Origin: Modestobacter marinus
Lineage (GTDB): Bacteria > Actinomycetota > Actinomycetes > Mycobacteriales > Geodermatophilaceae
Assembly: GCF_019799945.1 (NCBI RefSeq)
Contig: NZ_JABGCH010000011.1
Coordinates: 1 to 64,000, forward strand
Length of the DNA: 64,000 nt
Direction: 5' to 3'
Part shown: piece by piece, positions 45,975-54,579 of the stretch
Numbering within the stretch: position 1 is the stretch's first letter
Layout of the letters: each line of letters begins with the position of its first letter
The notes under the pieces: model-generated
The model's input: only the letters and a program-made list of their open reading frames with translations
Database searches by the model: none
What the model was told of the DNA's origin: nothing
Position numbers and translations under genes: made by a program

Positions 45975-46913
45975 TCACTCCTCCTCGAGCACCTCCCGCA
46001 GGACGCGGGCGGCGAGCTCGTCACCGCCCTCGGCACCGAGCAGCAGCTGCTCGACCGCGCCGTCGACGTCGCCCTGCGCGAGCAGCAGCACGCCCAGGTT
46101 GTGGTGGCAGTGCAGGTCACCGGCGGCGATGCCGGCCCGGTACGCGGCGGCCGCGGCGACCTCGTGCTGGAACTCGTCGAGGAGCAGGTTGCCCAGCGGC
46201 AGCCAGGTGTCCTCCTCGTTGCGCAGCGCGCCGGCCTCGAGGGTGCTGCGGGCCTCCTCGACCCGGCCGGTGGCGCGCAGCAGGTGCGCGAGGTCGACCC
46301 GGGCCGGCGGATAGACCTCCGCGCCGGCCCGCAGCTCGTCCTCCAGCGCCGCATCGGTCGTGGCGTCCCAGCGCCAGCAGGCCAGGACGGCGCGGGCCTG
46401 GGCGTCCCCGCCCTCGGCGGCCCGGCGCATCCACGCCTGCGCGGCGGTGTCCTCGCCGTCCTCGTGCAGTGCCCAGGCCAGCTGGACCGCGGCGGCCAGG
46501 TCCCCGCGCTCGGCACCCAGCCGGAAGGCGGCCACGGCCTCGCCGCGGCGGCCCTGCTCCTCCAGCGCGCTGCCCAGCGGCCCCCAGCCGGCCGTGTCGC
46601 CGAGGGCGATCGCCCGGCGGGCGGCCCGCTCGGCCTCCGGCCAGCGGTGCAGGTCCAGCAGCACCAGCGCGAGGTTCAGCCAGGCGTCGACCTCACCGCC
46701 GGCGGCGGCCTGCTCGTGGGCCCGGACGGCGTCCTCCCAGCGGTGCAGCGCGCGCAGGCTGTTGCCCAGGTTGAACCAGGCCAGCGCGGAGCCCTGCTCG
46801 GCAGCCCGGCGGAACAGCGCTGCGGCGCCTGCGTGGTCGCCGGCGTCGGCGAGGTCGCAGCCGCGGTGCACGAGGTCGTCGATGGCGGCCTCCAGCGCGT
46901 CGTCCCCGGTCAT
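45975..46913 (-). CDS. Tetratricopeptide/SEL1-like repeat protein
   Basis: A 312-residue helical-repeat protein with about eight TPR/SEL1-type units from residue 15 to the end, for example GDHAGAAALFRRAAEQGSALAWFNLGNSL and GDLHCHHNLGVLLLAQGDVDGAVE. No signal peptide or enzymatic domain. The ATG at 46913 overlaps the dinB stop (ATGA), so it is in an operon with dinB. Probably a protein-interaction scaffold; partners unknown. Confidence 0.85.
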   Translation of the reverse strand: MTGDDALEAAIDDLVHRGCDLADAGDHAGAAALFRRAAEQGSALAWFNLGNSLRALHRWEDAVRAHEQAAAGGEVDAWLNLALVLLDLHRWPEAERAARRAIALGDTAGWGPLGSALEEQGRRGEAVAAFRLGAERGDLAAAVQLAWALHEDGEDTAAQAWMRRAAEGGDAQARAVLACWRWDATTDAALEDELRAGAEVYPPARVDLAHLLRATGRVEEARSTLEAGALRNEEDTWLPLGNLLLDEFQHEVAAAAAYRAGIAAGDLHCHHNLGVLLLAQGDVDGAVEQLLLGAEGGDELAARVLREVLEEE

Positions 46914-48286
46914 GGGGCCGAGTCTGGGGTGACGGCGGTGCCCGCGTCGACCGGGTCTGCCCAGTCCGGGGGATCGCCGGGCCGCAGGTCAGGGTCGTCG
47001 GCGGCCAGGGTCCGCACCGGCCCGGGCGCCGTCCGCGGCCCCTCGAACCGCACGGTGACCCGGTTCAGCCCGCTGCCCCACACCCAGCCGGCCCCGAGCC
47101 CGGGGTGGACGACGTCCTGCCCGGGGTACCAGGCGGTGACGACGGGTCCGGGCGGCGGCTCCTCCTCGACCGGCTCGGGCTCGGCCGCGGCCGGCTCGGG
47201 CTGCGGGGTCACCGGCTCGGCGAACAGGTCGCCCTGCACGTAGCTGGACAGTCCGGAGACTCCAACCCCGAGCAGTCGCAGGCCGCCGCTGCGGTCGACG
47301 GCGCCGAGCAGCCGGTGGGCGACCTCCGCGATCTGCCGCGGGTCGTCGACGGGGTGCGGCAGGGTCTGCGACCGGGTCAGCGTGGTGAAGTCGAACCGGC
47401 GGACCTTGAGGGTGACCGTGCGGCCGGAGGTGCCTGAACGCCGCAGCCGGCTGCCGACCCGGATGGCGAGCGCCTCCACCTCCGCGGCCAGCCGGGCGGG
47501 GTCGGTGAGGTCGCGGGCGAAGGTCTCCTCGGCGCTGACCGACTTGGCCTCCCGGTCGGGTACCACCGGGCGGTCGTCGTCGGCCCGGGCCAGCCGGTAG
47601 AGCCCGGCGCCGTGCGCCTGGCCGACCAGGCTGGTCAGGTCGATCAGCGACAGCCGGTGCAGGTCGCCGACGGTCTTCACCCCGATGCTCGCCAGCCGTT
47701 CGGCGGTGGCCGGCCCGACGCCGCCGAGGCTGCGCACCGGCAGTGGGTGCAGGACGGCGAGCTCCTGCCCGGCCGGGACGACGGTGAGCCCGTCCGGCTT
47801 GTCCAGCTCCGAGCCGATCTTGGCCACCGCCTTGGAGGTGCCGATGCCCACCGAGCCGGTGACCCCGCCGGTGGCCGCGGCGATCCGGGACTTCAGGTCG
47901 CGGGCGAGGGCGGTGACCCCCGCGACGCTCAGGTCGTGGTCGCCGGCCGCGAGGTCGACGTACGCCTCGTCGATGGACACCGGCTCGACCAGCGGCGAGA
48001 GCTCGCGCAGCAGCGCCATCACCACGTCCGACGTCCGCTTGTAGGCGGCGAAGCGGGTGCCGAGGAAGGCGGTGCCGGGCGGGCAGACCCGCCGCGCCTC
48101 GGCGGTCGGCATCGCGCTGCGCGCGCCGTACGCGCGGGCCTCGTACGAGGCGGTGGAGACGACGCCACGGCCCCCGACGCCACCTACCACCACGGGGCGG
48201 CCGCGGAGGGAGGGTTTGTCGCGCTGCTCGACGGCGGCGAAGAAGGCGTCGAGGTCGAGGTGCAGGATGCTCGGCTCGCGCCGCAC
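46910..48286 (-). CDS. dinB: DNA polymerase IV (Y-family)
   Basis: A 458-residue translesion polymerase. The catalytic carboxylates are in HLDLDAFFAAVEQ (Asp11) and EPVSIDEAYVDL (Asp106, Glu107). The steric-gate segment and helix-hairpin region are present (SLGGVGPATAERLASIGVKTVGDL). The little-finger domain ends near residue 355 and is followed by the actinobacterial extension of about 100 residues with PGQDVVHPGLGAGWVWGSG. GTG start. It overlaps a TPR-protein gene. Confidence 0.95.
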   Translation of the reverse strand: MRREPSILHLDLDAFFAAVEQRDKPSLRGRPVVVGGVGGRGVVSTASYEARAYGARSAMPTAEARRVCPPGTAFLGTRFAAYKRTSDVVMALLRELSPLVEPVSIDEAYVDLAAGDHDLSVAGVTALARDLKSRIAAATGGVTGSVGIGTSKAVAKIGSELDKPDGLTVVPAGQELAVLHPLPVRSLGGVGPATAERLASIGVKTVGDLHRLSLIDLTSLVGQAHGAGLYRLARADDDRPVVPDREAKSVSAEETFARDLTDPARLAAEVEALAIRVGSRLRRSGTSGRTVTLKVRRFDFTTLTRSQTLPHPVDDPRQIAEVAHRLLGAVDRSGGLRLLGVGVSGLSSYVQGDLFAEPVTPQPEPAAAEPEPVEEEPPPGPVVTAWYPGQDVVHPGLGAGWVWGSGLNRVTVRFEGPRTAPGPVRTLAADDPDLRPGDPPDWADPVDAGTAVTPDSAP

Positions 48287-48342
48287 GCCGTCCCCACCTC
48301 CCCGCTCCCGGACCGGCCCACGATGATGCCCCGCCGCCTGGG

Positions 48343-48355
48343 TAGGACGGCGTCA
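48343..48355 (+). promoter_or_regulatory. Putative leaderless promoter -10 of the cupin gene
   Basis: TAGGAC at 48343-48348 is followed after six bases by the ATG at 48355, with no ribosome-binding site. Confidence 0.35.
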
Positions 48356-48813
48356 TGACCCACCTGCCCGATCCGGCGTCGTTCTCCCCGCACGACGCCC
48401 AGCGCTCCGCCGGCCGGACCCGGTTCGTCGCCACCGGCGCGCAGACCCGCGGCGACTTCGGCCTGTTCGAGGTGACCATGGAACCCGGGGGGAGCGGCCC
48501 GGGCCCGCACCTGCACCGCACCTTCAGCGAGTCCTTCCTCGTCCTGGAGGGGTCGCTGGCGGTGCTGGCGAACGGCGAGTGGACGACCGCGCACGCCGGG
48601 GACCTGGTCTACGTGCCGCGCTCCGGCGTCCACGGCTTCCGGTCCGCCGGCCCGGACGTCGGCGCCCGGTTCCTCATCCTCTTCACGCCGGGGATCCCGC
48701 GGGAGCTGTACTTCGAGGGCCTGGTCGAGCTGTTCGCCGACGAACGCTCGCCGTCGACCGAGGAGATCGACGCGTTCGCGCTCCAGCACGACCAGCTCAA
48801 CCTGCGCGACTGA
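48355..48813 (+). CDS. Cupin-domain protein
   Basis: A 152-residue single-domain cupin. Metal-type motif 1 is GPGPHLHRTFSESFLVLEG (two His and Glu) and motif 2 includes AGDLVYVPRSGVHGFRS. Such proteins range from isomerases to dioxygenases; the activity cannot be told. It is divergent from dinB and followed eight bases later by a DUF488 gene. Confidence 0.85.
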   Translation: MTHLPDPASFSPHDAQRSAGRTRFVATGAQTRGDFGLFEVTMEPGGSGPGPHLHRTFSESFLVLEGSLAVLANGEWTTAHAGDLVYVPRSGVHGFRSAGPDVGARFLILFTPGIPRELYFEGLVELFADERSPSTEEIDAFALQHDQLNLRD

Positions 48814-48820
48814 GCCCCCG

Positions 48821-49348
48821 GTGCCGCTGCTGACCGTGGGCCACGGGCCCGACCACCGCGACCGCCTCGGCGACCGGCTGACCGCGGCCGGCGTCCAGGA
48901 GCTGGTCGACGTGCGCCGCTTCCCCGGCAGCCGGAGCAACCCGGACGTCGCCCGGGACCAGCTGGCCGCGTGGCTGCCGGCCCGCGGGACGGCGTACCGG
49001 TGGGAGCCTCGGCTCGGCGGGCGGCGACGGCTGCCGGCGGGCGAGCCGGTCGTCGACGACTGGTGGACCGTCGCCCAGTTCGCGGCCTACGCCGCGCACA
49101 CCCGGACGGCGGAGTTCACCGCGGCTCTGGACGAGCTGCTGGCGGCCGCGGACGAGCGCCGGGTGGCGGTGATGTGCAGCGAGTACGTGTGGTGGCGCTG
49201 CCACCGGCGGCTCGTCGCGGACGTGGTCGTCCTCGGGCGCGGGCTGCCGGTGGAGCACCTCATGCCCGACGGGCGGCTGAGCCCGCACCGGCCGTCGGCG
49301 GGCGCGGTGCTCGGGGCGGACGGCGTGGTGCGCTGGCCTGCGTCCTGA
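48821..49348 (+). CDS. DUF488-family protein
   Basis: A 175-residue protein of the DUF488 family. The N-terminal LLTVGHGPDHRDRLGDRL and VDVRRFPGSRSNP, and the central VAVMCSEYVWWRCHRRLVAD (conserved cysteine and CHR), are diagnostic. Biochemical role unknown; the cysteine suggests a rhodanese- or phosphatase-like chemistry at most. GTG at 48821. Confidence 0.88.
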   Translation: MPLLTVGHGPDHRDRLGDRLTAAGVQELVDVRRFPGSRSNPDVARDQLAAWLPARGTAYRWEPRLGGRRRLPAGEPVVDDWWTVAQFAAYAAHTRTAEFTAALDELLAAADERRVAVMCSEYVWWRCHRRLVADVVVLGRGLPVEHLMPDGRLSPHRPSAGAVLGADGVVRWPAS

Positions 49349-49355
49349 ACCCTGT

Positions 49356-50231
49356 TCACTCGCAGGCGGTGCCGTCCCCGTCGCCGTCCATCGCGCCGGA
49401 CCAGCCGGGGTCACCACGGTGCAGCGGGGCCGCTCCGGCGGCTCGCGCGGCGGCGCAGTCGGCGTAGGGCTGGGCGGTGGACGTCCCCGCGGGGGCGTCC
49501 ACCGCTGCCGGCGGGGGCACCGGCTCGCCCGGGCAGGTGTCGAGGACGCGCTGCAGGGCGTCGTGCTCGGCGCGGGTCACCCAGAGCCCGTAGGCGGCCT
49601 TGACGGCGATCTGCCGGGCCGCGTAGCCGCAGCGGGCCGCCCGGTTCGGGGGCAGCCAGGTGGCGGCGTCCGCGTCGCCCTTCTGCCGGTTGGCGGAGTA
49701 GTCGACCGCCAGCAGGTTGAGCGGGTCGTTGGCGAAGGCGGTGCGGCGGGCCTCGTCCCAGGCGAAGGAGCCGGTCTGCCAGCTGTTGCCCAGCGCGACC
49801 ACGTGGTCGATGTCGACGCTGCTGCCGTCGCCCTTGACGAACTCGATGGTCTGCGCGGTGTAGGGGTCGGCCAGGGTGCCGCGGACGACCACGCAGTCGT
49901 GCGTCCCGGCCTCGAACGTCTTCCTGCTGAGGTCACGGGCCAGCACGTCGTTGCGGGTGTCGCAGCCGTTCCGGTCGACGTCGGACCACGTCGGACCGAA
50001 CTCGTCGCGGTCGTAGCCGGTCTGCGGTGCGCGGCCCTTGACGGTGAGGGTGGCGAGCACCTCGGCCGCCGCCCGGCCCGGCGCCGGCGCGCTCGCGGAG
50101 GCCCGCGTCGCGGCCTCGGAGACGGCGTCCACGGCAGGCGAGGCGGGGCCGGTCCCGGCCGGCTGGCAGGCGACGGTGGTCAGCACGGCCAGCGCGGCGA
50201 GCGCGAGGGACCGGGTCGGACGGTGTTCCAC
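49356..50231 (-). CDS. Secreted HNH-type nuclease (GmrSD C-like) with excalibur motif
   Basis: A 291-residue exported protein. The signal peptide ends in a lipobox-like LTTVAC. Residues about 65-225 match the GmrSD C-terminal/DUF1524 HNH nuclease: FGPTWSDVDRNGCDTRNDVLARDL, VDIDHVVALGNSWQTG and NDPLNLLAVDYSANRQKGD. The end carries an excalibur calcium motif (DGDGDGTACE). It probably degrades extracellular DNA. GTG at 50231 lies inside a parS-like sequence with one mismatch. Confidence 0.88.
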   Translation of the reverse strand: MEHRPTRSLALAALAVLTTVACQPAGTGPASPAVDAVSEAATRASASAPAPGRAAAEVLATLTVKGRAPQTGYDRDEFGPTWSDVDRNGCDTRNDVLARDLSRKTFEAGTHDCVVVRGTLADPYTAQTIEFVKGDGSSVDIDHVVALGNSWQTGSFAWDEARRTAFANDPLNLLAVDYSANRQKGDADAATWLPPNRAARCGYAARQIAVKAAYGLWVTRAEHDALQRVLDTCPGEPVPPPAAVDAPAGTSTAQPYADCAAARAAGAAPLHRGDPGWSGAMDGDGDGTACE

Positions 50232-50238
50232 GTGGATC
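50225..50238. other. Degenerate parS-like site
   Basis: GTTCCACGTGGATC matches the perfect parS-like sites in this window except at base 13. It covers the start codon of the secreted nuclease gene. Confidence 0.4.
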
Positions 50239-50328
50239 CCCCGGGGAGTCGGTACCCCTCGACGCTAGGCGCGCGGGTACCGCTCCCCGGGGACCTCGCC
50301 GGCCGTGTCGCCGGCCGGGGAAGCGGGC

Positions 50329-50994
50329 TCAGCCCTTGCCGTTGCCCTTCCCGTTGCCACCGCCGTTGCCGTTGTTGCCGGGAGCCGGGACGGCGGCAGC
50401 CGTCTCGGTGGAGACAGTGGTGTCAGCGGTGCCCCCGCCCTTGCCGGCGTTGCTGCGGGCCATCTCGGAGACCGCCCGACCGTGCTCACGGCCGGACTCG
50501 AAGCTCTGGTGGGCGACCTCGGAGACGGCCTGGCCGTGGTTGGCCGGGGCCGGCGGCGCCGGCTCCTCGACGACGGGCGCCTCCACCACGGGCTCCTCGA
50601 CGGCGGGCTCCTCGACCACCGGCTCCTCGACCACCGGCTCCTCGACCACCGGCTCCTCGGCGGCGGGCTCCTCGACCACCGGCGCCTCCACCACGGGCTC
50701 CTCGACCACCGGCTCCTCGACCACCGGCTCCTCGACCACCGGCTCCTCGACCACCGGCTCCTCGGCGGCGGGCTCCTCGACGACCGGCGCCTCCACGACG
50801 GGCGCCTCGGCGGCGTCGTCGGTGGTCTCGGTGACGGTGACCTCCGTCGAGCTGTCCGACGCCGGCTCGATCGCCTGGGCGACGCCCACGGTGCCGCCAC
50901 CGACGATCGCGAGGGCCACGGCGCCGGTCGCGACCTTGCCGGCGAGTCCGGCGGGGGCGAGCTTCGTGAGGAGGGCAGGGAACAGAGTGGGCAC
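50329..50994 (-). CDS. Membrane-anchored or secreted VVEEP-repeat protein
   Basis: A 221-residue protein. Residues 14-40 form a hydrophobic segment (LAGKVATGAVALAIVGGGTV) followed by an acidic/Thr region. Seventeen five-residue units, mostly EEPVV with EAPVV and EEPAA variants, make residues of about 63-147. The C-terminus has an ANHGQAVSEVAHQSFESGR region and a Gly/Asn/Lys-rich tail (GNGGGNGKGNGKG). GTG at 50994 has AGGAG six bases upstream. The extended Pro/Glu rod suggests a cell-envelope spacer; no homologous function is recognised. Confidence 0.7.
   Translation of the reverse strand: MPTLFPALLTKLAPAGLAGKVATGAVALAIVGGGTVGVAQAIEPASDSSTEVTVTETTDDAAEAPVVEAPVVEEPAAEEPVVEEPVVEEPVVEEPVVEEPVVEAPVVEEPAAEEPVVEEPVVEEPVVEEPAVEEPVVEAPVVEEPAPPAPANHGQAVSEVAHQSFESGREHGRAVSEMARSNAGKGGGTADTTVSTETAAAVPAPGNNGNGGGNGKGNGKG
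50561..50811. repeat. 15-base tandem repeat array encoding EEPVV units
   Basis: About 17 units of 15 bases (plus-strand unit like CTCCTCGACCACCGG) code for five-residue repeats. The pattern EAPVV-EEPAA-EEPVV recurs as a higher-order block, indicating expansion by unequal recombination or slippage. Confidence 0.85.
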
Positions 50995-51165
50995 AGCGGG
51001 CTCCTGGTTCAGTGAGGACAACGTCCTGGGAGTCCTCGACGGGGCTCGCCCCGCCCTTGAGCAGGTCCACCCGTTCAGGCGACGACGGCGCACCCCGTCG
51101 GGGGACTACCGGCCCGGGCGGCGACGCTCCGTCGCGGCGCGGAACCGGTCGGCGGGCACCGTCGC

Positions 51166-51578
51166 TCAGGTCACCGGGGCCAGACGGCGGCGGTGCACGT
51201 GGTCCAGCCGCCGCCCGACGACCGTGCCGACCGGCCAGAACCCGGCGAAGTGCAGCACGTCGTGCACCGACTCCTCGAGGTGGTCGGCGAACACGTCGGC
51301 GCCAGCACGTCGGGCCCGAGACCGGCGGCCAGCAGGTGGGCCTCCACCGCCAGCTGGACGTCGGGCACCGTCAGCTCCAGGTCGCGCACCATGGCGCTGG
51401 TCGTGGCGCGCAACGAGTTGGTGCCGGTGAACGCCCGGCCGCAGCCACAGTCGCCGTCCGCCTCGCCGTCGTCGCAGCCGCACGACCAGCCCAGGACGAC
51501 CAACTCGCCCTCGATCGCATGGCAGAAGTCACCGGGCCAGGTGCCCTGGGTCTCCCTCGTCGCCGTCAGCAGCTTCAC
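51166..51578 (-). pseudogene. DUF7715-like gene with frameshift
   Basis: A GTG at 51578 starts MKLLTATRETQGTWPGDFCH, and the first about 94 codons carry the Cys-rich actinobacterial pattern with GELVVLGWSCGCDDGEADGD and RAFTGTNSLRATT. The matching C-terminal part (ADVFADHLEESVHDVLHFAGFWPVGTVVGRRL) is in another frame starting near 51303 and ending at 51166. The apparent shift is at GACGTGCTGGCGCCGACG (about 51297-51315). It is either a disrupted gene or a sequencing error. Function unknown. Confidence 0.7.
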
Positions 51579-51609
51579 GCCCGCAGCGTGACAGCGGGGT
51601 CCGACAGTT

Positions 51610-54156
51610 CTAGTTGGCCATGTCGACGAAGCGGCTGTAGTGACCCTGGAAGGCGACGGTGACGTTCGCCGTGGGGCCGTTGCGGTGCTTGACCAGCATG
51701 ATGTCGGCCTCACCCGCCCGCGGGGACTCCTTCTCGTACATGTCCTCGCGGTGGATCATCATCACCATATCCGCGTCTTGTTCGATCGATCCGCTTTCGC
51801 GAAGGTCGGAGAGCATCGGCTTCTTGTCCTGACGCTGCTCGGAGCCACGGTTCAGCTGGCTCATCGCGATGACCGGGACCTCGAGCTCCTTGGCCAGCAG
51901 CTTGAGCGCACGGGAGAACTCCGAGACCTCCTGCTGGCGGCTCTCGACCCGCTTGCCCGAGGTCATCAGCTGCAGGTAGTCGATGACCACGAGCTTGAGG
52001 TCGTTGCGCTGCTTGAGCCGCCGGGCCTTGGCGCGGATCTCCATCATCGTCATGTTCGGTGAGTCGTCGATGTAGAGCGGGGCGTCGGCGATCTCGCCCA
52101 TCCGCCGGGCCAGCTTCGACCAGTCCTCGTCCGACAGCGTTCCGGCGCGCATGTGGTGCAGCGGCACCTTCGCCTCCGCCGACAGCAGACGCATGGTGAT
52201 CTCGTGCTTGCTCATCTCCAGCGAGAAGATGGCGGCCGGCTGCTGGTGGTGCACCGAGGCGTTGCGGGCGATGTCCAGACCGAGGGTCGAGTTGTGCGTC
52301 GGGATGAAGCTGCGTCCGGCCAGGAACAGGTGGTCCGCGGCGTCCACCTGGATGCAGCGGACCGGCACGCTGGCGATCGGTCGGACCTCGGTGATGAACC
52401 GGACGCCCCGGGCCGTGGACGTGCGGGCGCCCCGCTCCTTGTGGAGCAGCTTCTTCCGCTCGAGGCGGAAGACCTCGTCGTCCGTGGTGAAGGTCAGCAC
52501 GTAGCAGGTGGACGATGCCTCGGACCGGCCCGCGACGCGCTTGCGGCTCATCCGGACCCGGTGCCCGAGGCTGGCGATCAGCTCGTGGGTGTCCTCCGCG
52601 AGCCGCTGGTTGGTGACGGCGAACTGGACGACGCCGTTCGGGGCCACGGTCCCGTCCGTGTCGAGCAGGCCGGCCAGCAGTGCCCGGCGCTGCGCCACCG
52701 ACGCCCGCAGGTACGTCGCGGGGATGTGCTTGTCGCCCAGGACGCCCAGCGAGCGGAGGAGTCCCTGCACCGTGCCGTGGTCGGCCCGGCACGCCTGGCA
52801 CTGGACCAGACCGGCCGAGGGTCCACCGCAGTCCGGGCACTGCGCGGTCTTCGAGGCGAACAGCTCTCCGCACATCGGGCACGCGCGTGCAGCCACGGCC
52901 TCCCCGGCCGGGAGCCGCATGGCGTACCGCTGGTGGGCCGAGGTGCGCTCGACGACCAACCCGTCCGCTTCCATGAACGCAGCGATCTCGGGGTCGGCAC
53001 TGGTGAAGTGCGCCGAGGCCGATGTGCCGTCACCCAGCCAGACACCCAGCGCGTACGGCGGCAGAGGGAGCTCGGCCTGGGGCAGCTCCAAGGGCCGGGC
53101 GTTGGTGACCGAGTGGTTGAGCCAGGCGTCCTCGGTGGCGCACCGGAGGGTGCGGGCCAGCTCCTCGGTCGTGCGCACGGCGGCCGAGGTGCGCTGGTCG
53201 CGGTACCCGTGGTGGCCGGACCGGGCTGCCTGGGCGGACCTGCGGCTGGCCCCGTCGTCGGTCAGCCACTGGTGCTGTGCGTCCGCCACGATGACCGAGC
53301 CGTCGGAGAAGTGCACCTCGTAGCACGGCCGGTCGGTCATGACCTCCGTGGCGGCGACCACGCTGGTGGGTCGCCCGTCCGAGCCGATGACCTGGTCACC
53401 GACGGCGACCTCGCCCATCGTGGTCCAGCCGGTGGGAGTGGCGATCGGGGTGTCGAGAGCCAGCGCTTTGCCCACACCGGGGCGGGCGGCGATGACGATC
53501 ATCTGACCGGCCTGCAGGCCGTTGGTGAGCTCGTCGAGGTCGCGGATGCCGGTGGGCACACCACGGGCGGTGCCGCCGCGGGAGGCGATGGCGTCCAGCT
53601 CGTCCATCGTCGGCTGCAGGATGTCCTCGAGGCGGGAGTAGTCCTCGCTCATCCGCTTCTCGGTGACGTCGTAGATGGCCTGCTGTGCCCGGTCGACGAT
53701 GTCGTCGACGTCGCCCTTGCCGTCCGCCGCGCCGTAGCCGAGCTGGACCACCCGGGTGCCGGCCTCGACCAGCCGACGCAGCACGGCCTGCTCGGCCACG
53801 ATCGCGGCGTAGTAGCCGGCGTTCGCCGCCGTCGGCGTGGAGGCGATCAGCGTGTGCAGGTAGACCGCGCCGCCCATCTTCGACAGCTGGTCGGTGCGGT
53901 TCAGCTCGGCGGCGACGGTGATCGCGTCGGCCGGCTCGCCGCGGCCGTAGAGGTCGAGGATGCAGTCGTAGACGATCTGGTGCGCGGGCCGGTAGAAGTC
54001 CGGGCCCTGCAGGACCTCCACGACGTCGGCGATCGCGTCCTTGGACATCAGCATGCCGCCCAGCACCGACTGCTCGGCAGCGACGTCCTGAGGGGGCTGG
54101 CGGTCGTACTCGGGCGCCGTCGTCCTCGGCCTGCTGATGTCGTCGACGACGGCCAC
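51610..54156 (-). CDS. dnaB: Replicative DNA helicase DnaB with intein
   Basis: An 848-residue precursor of the hexameric replicative helicase. The N-terminal domain is at about 20-125 and the RecA-like motor starts near 195. The Walker A loop is split between GVGK230 and S623: residues 231-622 are an intein. The spliced helicase would be 456 residues, the normal DnaB length. After the intein come IFSLEMSKHE, VVIDYLQLM, AMSQLNRGSEQR and LRESGSIEQDADMV, all conserved DnaB motifs. ATG at 54156. The 528-base gap upstream separates it from rplI. The synteny with rpsF-ssb-rpsR-rplI is the standard actinobacterial order. Confidence 0.96.
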   Translation of the reverse strand: MAVVDDISRPRTTAPEYDRQPPQDVAAEQSVLGGMLMSKDAIADVVEVLQGPDFYRPAHQIVYDCILDLYGRGEPADAITVAAELNRTDQLSKMGGAVYLHTLIASTPTAANAGYYAAIVAEQAVLRRLVEAGTRVVQLGYGAADGKGDVDDIVDRAQQAIYDVTEKRMSEDYSRLEDILQPTMDELDAIASRGGTARGVPTGIRDLDELTNGLQAGQMIVIAARPGVGKALALDTPIATPTGWTTMGEVAVGDQVIGSDGRPTSVVAATEVMTDRPCYEVHFSDGSVIVADAQHQWLTDDGASRRSAQAARSGHHGYRDQRTSAAVRTTEELARTLRCATEDAWLNHSVTNARPLELPQAELPLPPYALGVWLGDGTSASAHFTSADPEIAAFMEADGLVVERTSAHQRYAMRLPAGEAVAARACPMCGELFASKTAQCPDCGGPSAGLVQCQACRADHGTVQGLLRSLGVLGDKHIPATYLRASVAQRRALLAGLLDTDGTVAPNGVVQFAVTNQRLAEDTHELIASLGHRVRMSRKRVAGRSEASSTCYVLTFTTDDEVFRLERKKLLHKERGARTSTARGVRFITEVRPIASVPVRCIQVDAADHLFLAGRSFIPTHNSTLGLDIARNASVHHQQPAAIFSLEMSKHEITMRLLSAEAKVPLHHMRAGTLSDEDWSKLARRMGEIADAPLYIDDSPNMTMMEIRAKARRLKQRNDLKLVVIDYLQLMTSGKRVESRQQEVSEFSRALKLLAKELEVPVIAMSQLNRGSEQRQDKKPMLSDLRESGSIEQDADMVMMIHREDMYEKESPRAGEADIMLVKHRNGPTANVTVAFQGHYSRFVDMAN
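52291..53466 (-). mobile_element. Class 3-type intein with LAGLIDADG endonuclease and Cys-rich insertion
   Basis: A 392-residue intein within the Walker A loop of DnaB (GVGK/STLG). It begins with Ala, not Cys or Ser, and ends THN before Ser. The class 3 triplet is present: Trp297 in block B (ADAQHQWL), Cys601 in block F (VPVRCIQVD) and Thr620 in block G (FIPTHN). Splicing should therefore start from the block F cysteine. Two LAGLIDADG-like motifs, ALGVWLGDGT and LLAGLLDTDGT, indicate a homing endonuclease. A zinc-ribbon-like cluster of three CxxC pairs (residues 426, 440, 453) lies between them. Confidence 0.9.
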
Positions 54157-54227
54157 GCTCGGTCCCCCGTTCCCGGCCCGCTGCAGGACCTGTCGCTGTG
54201 CTCGCTGCGCTGTTCACTTCTTTGCTA

Positions 54228-54259
54228 CCGCCGGGCACTGACGATTCCGTGCCCGGCGG
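54228..54259 (-). terminator. Stem-loop in the dnaB leader region
   Basis: CCGCCGGGCAC (54228-54238) pairs perfectly with GTGCCCGGCGG (54249-54259) across a ten-base loop. It is about 70 bases upstream of the dnaB ATG. It could attenuate dnaB transcription; no U-tract follows. Confidence 0.5.
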
Positions 54260-54330
54260 CGCTGGGGAGGACGGTAGGAACCGGGGAGGGGGTGCGTCCA
54301 ACACCGCTGTGCACGCCGATCTGCACAACT

Positions 54331-54339
54331 TGTGGACAA
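54331..54339 (-). promoter_or_regulatory. DnaA box upstream of dnaB
   Basis: TGTGGACAA is the complement of TTGTCCACA, the high-GC actinobacterial DnaA box. Looser versions (TGTGGAGAC near 54363, TGTGGACGG near 54440) occur nearby. Regulation of dnaB by DnaA is inferred. Confidence 0.5.
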
Positions 54340-54579
54340 GTCGGTGGACGGAGCCGGTCACCGTGTGGAGACCGCGGGGGACGCGTCCCCGTCGTCCCCC
54401 GGCAACCCGCCCGCCACCTGCGCACCCGCCCTGCCCAGGGTGTGGACGGGAGAAAGTCGGCGGATTTCCTGGGGCCGACACGCCCGGGCCCGTCGCGTCC
54501 TCCCCGCAGGTCACAGCGACCCCATGTCGACACCGGAGGTCCACCCGTGGGGGCTGGCGGGGGAGCCCTGCCAGGAACG

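Noticed and set aside
49796-49811. GACCACGTGGTC palindrome in the secreted nuclease gene
   Set aside because: Its flanks differ from parS (GAC/GTC instead of GTTC/GAAC) and it encodes the conserved HNH segment DHVV.
50561-50811. 15-base array considered as a CRISPR
   Set aside because: Units are contiguous without spacers, in frame within a coding sequence, and no cas genes are present.
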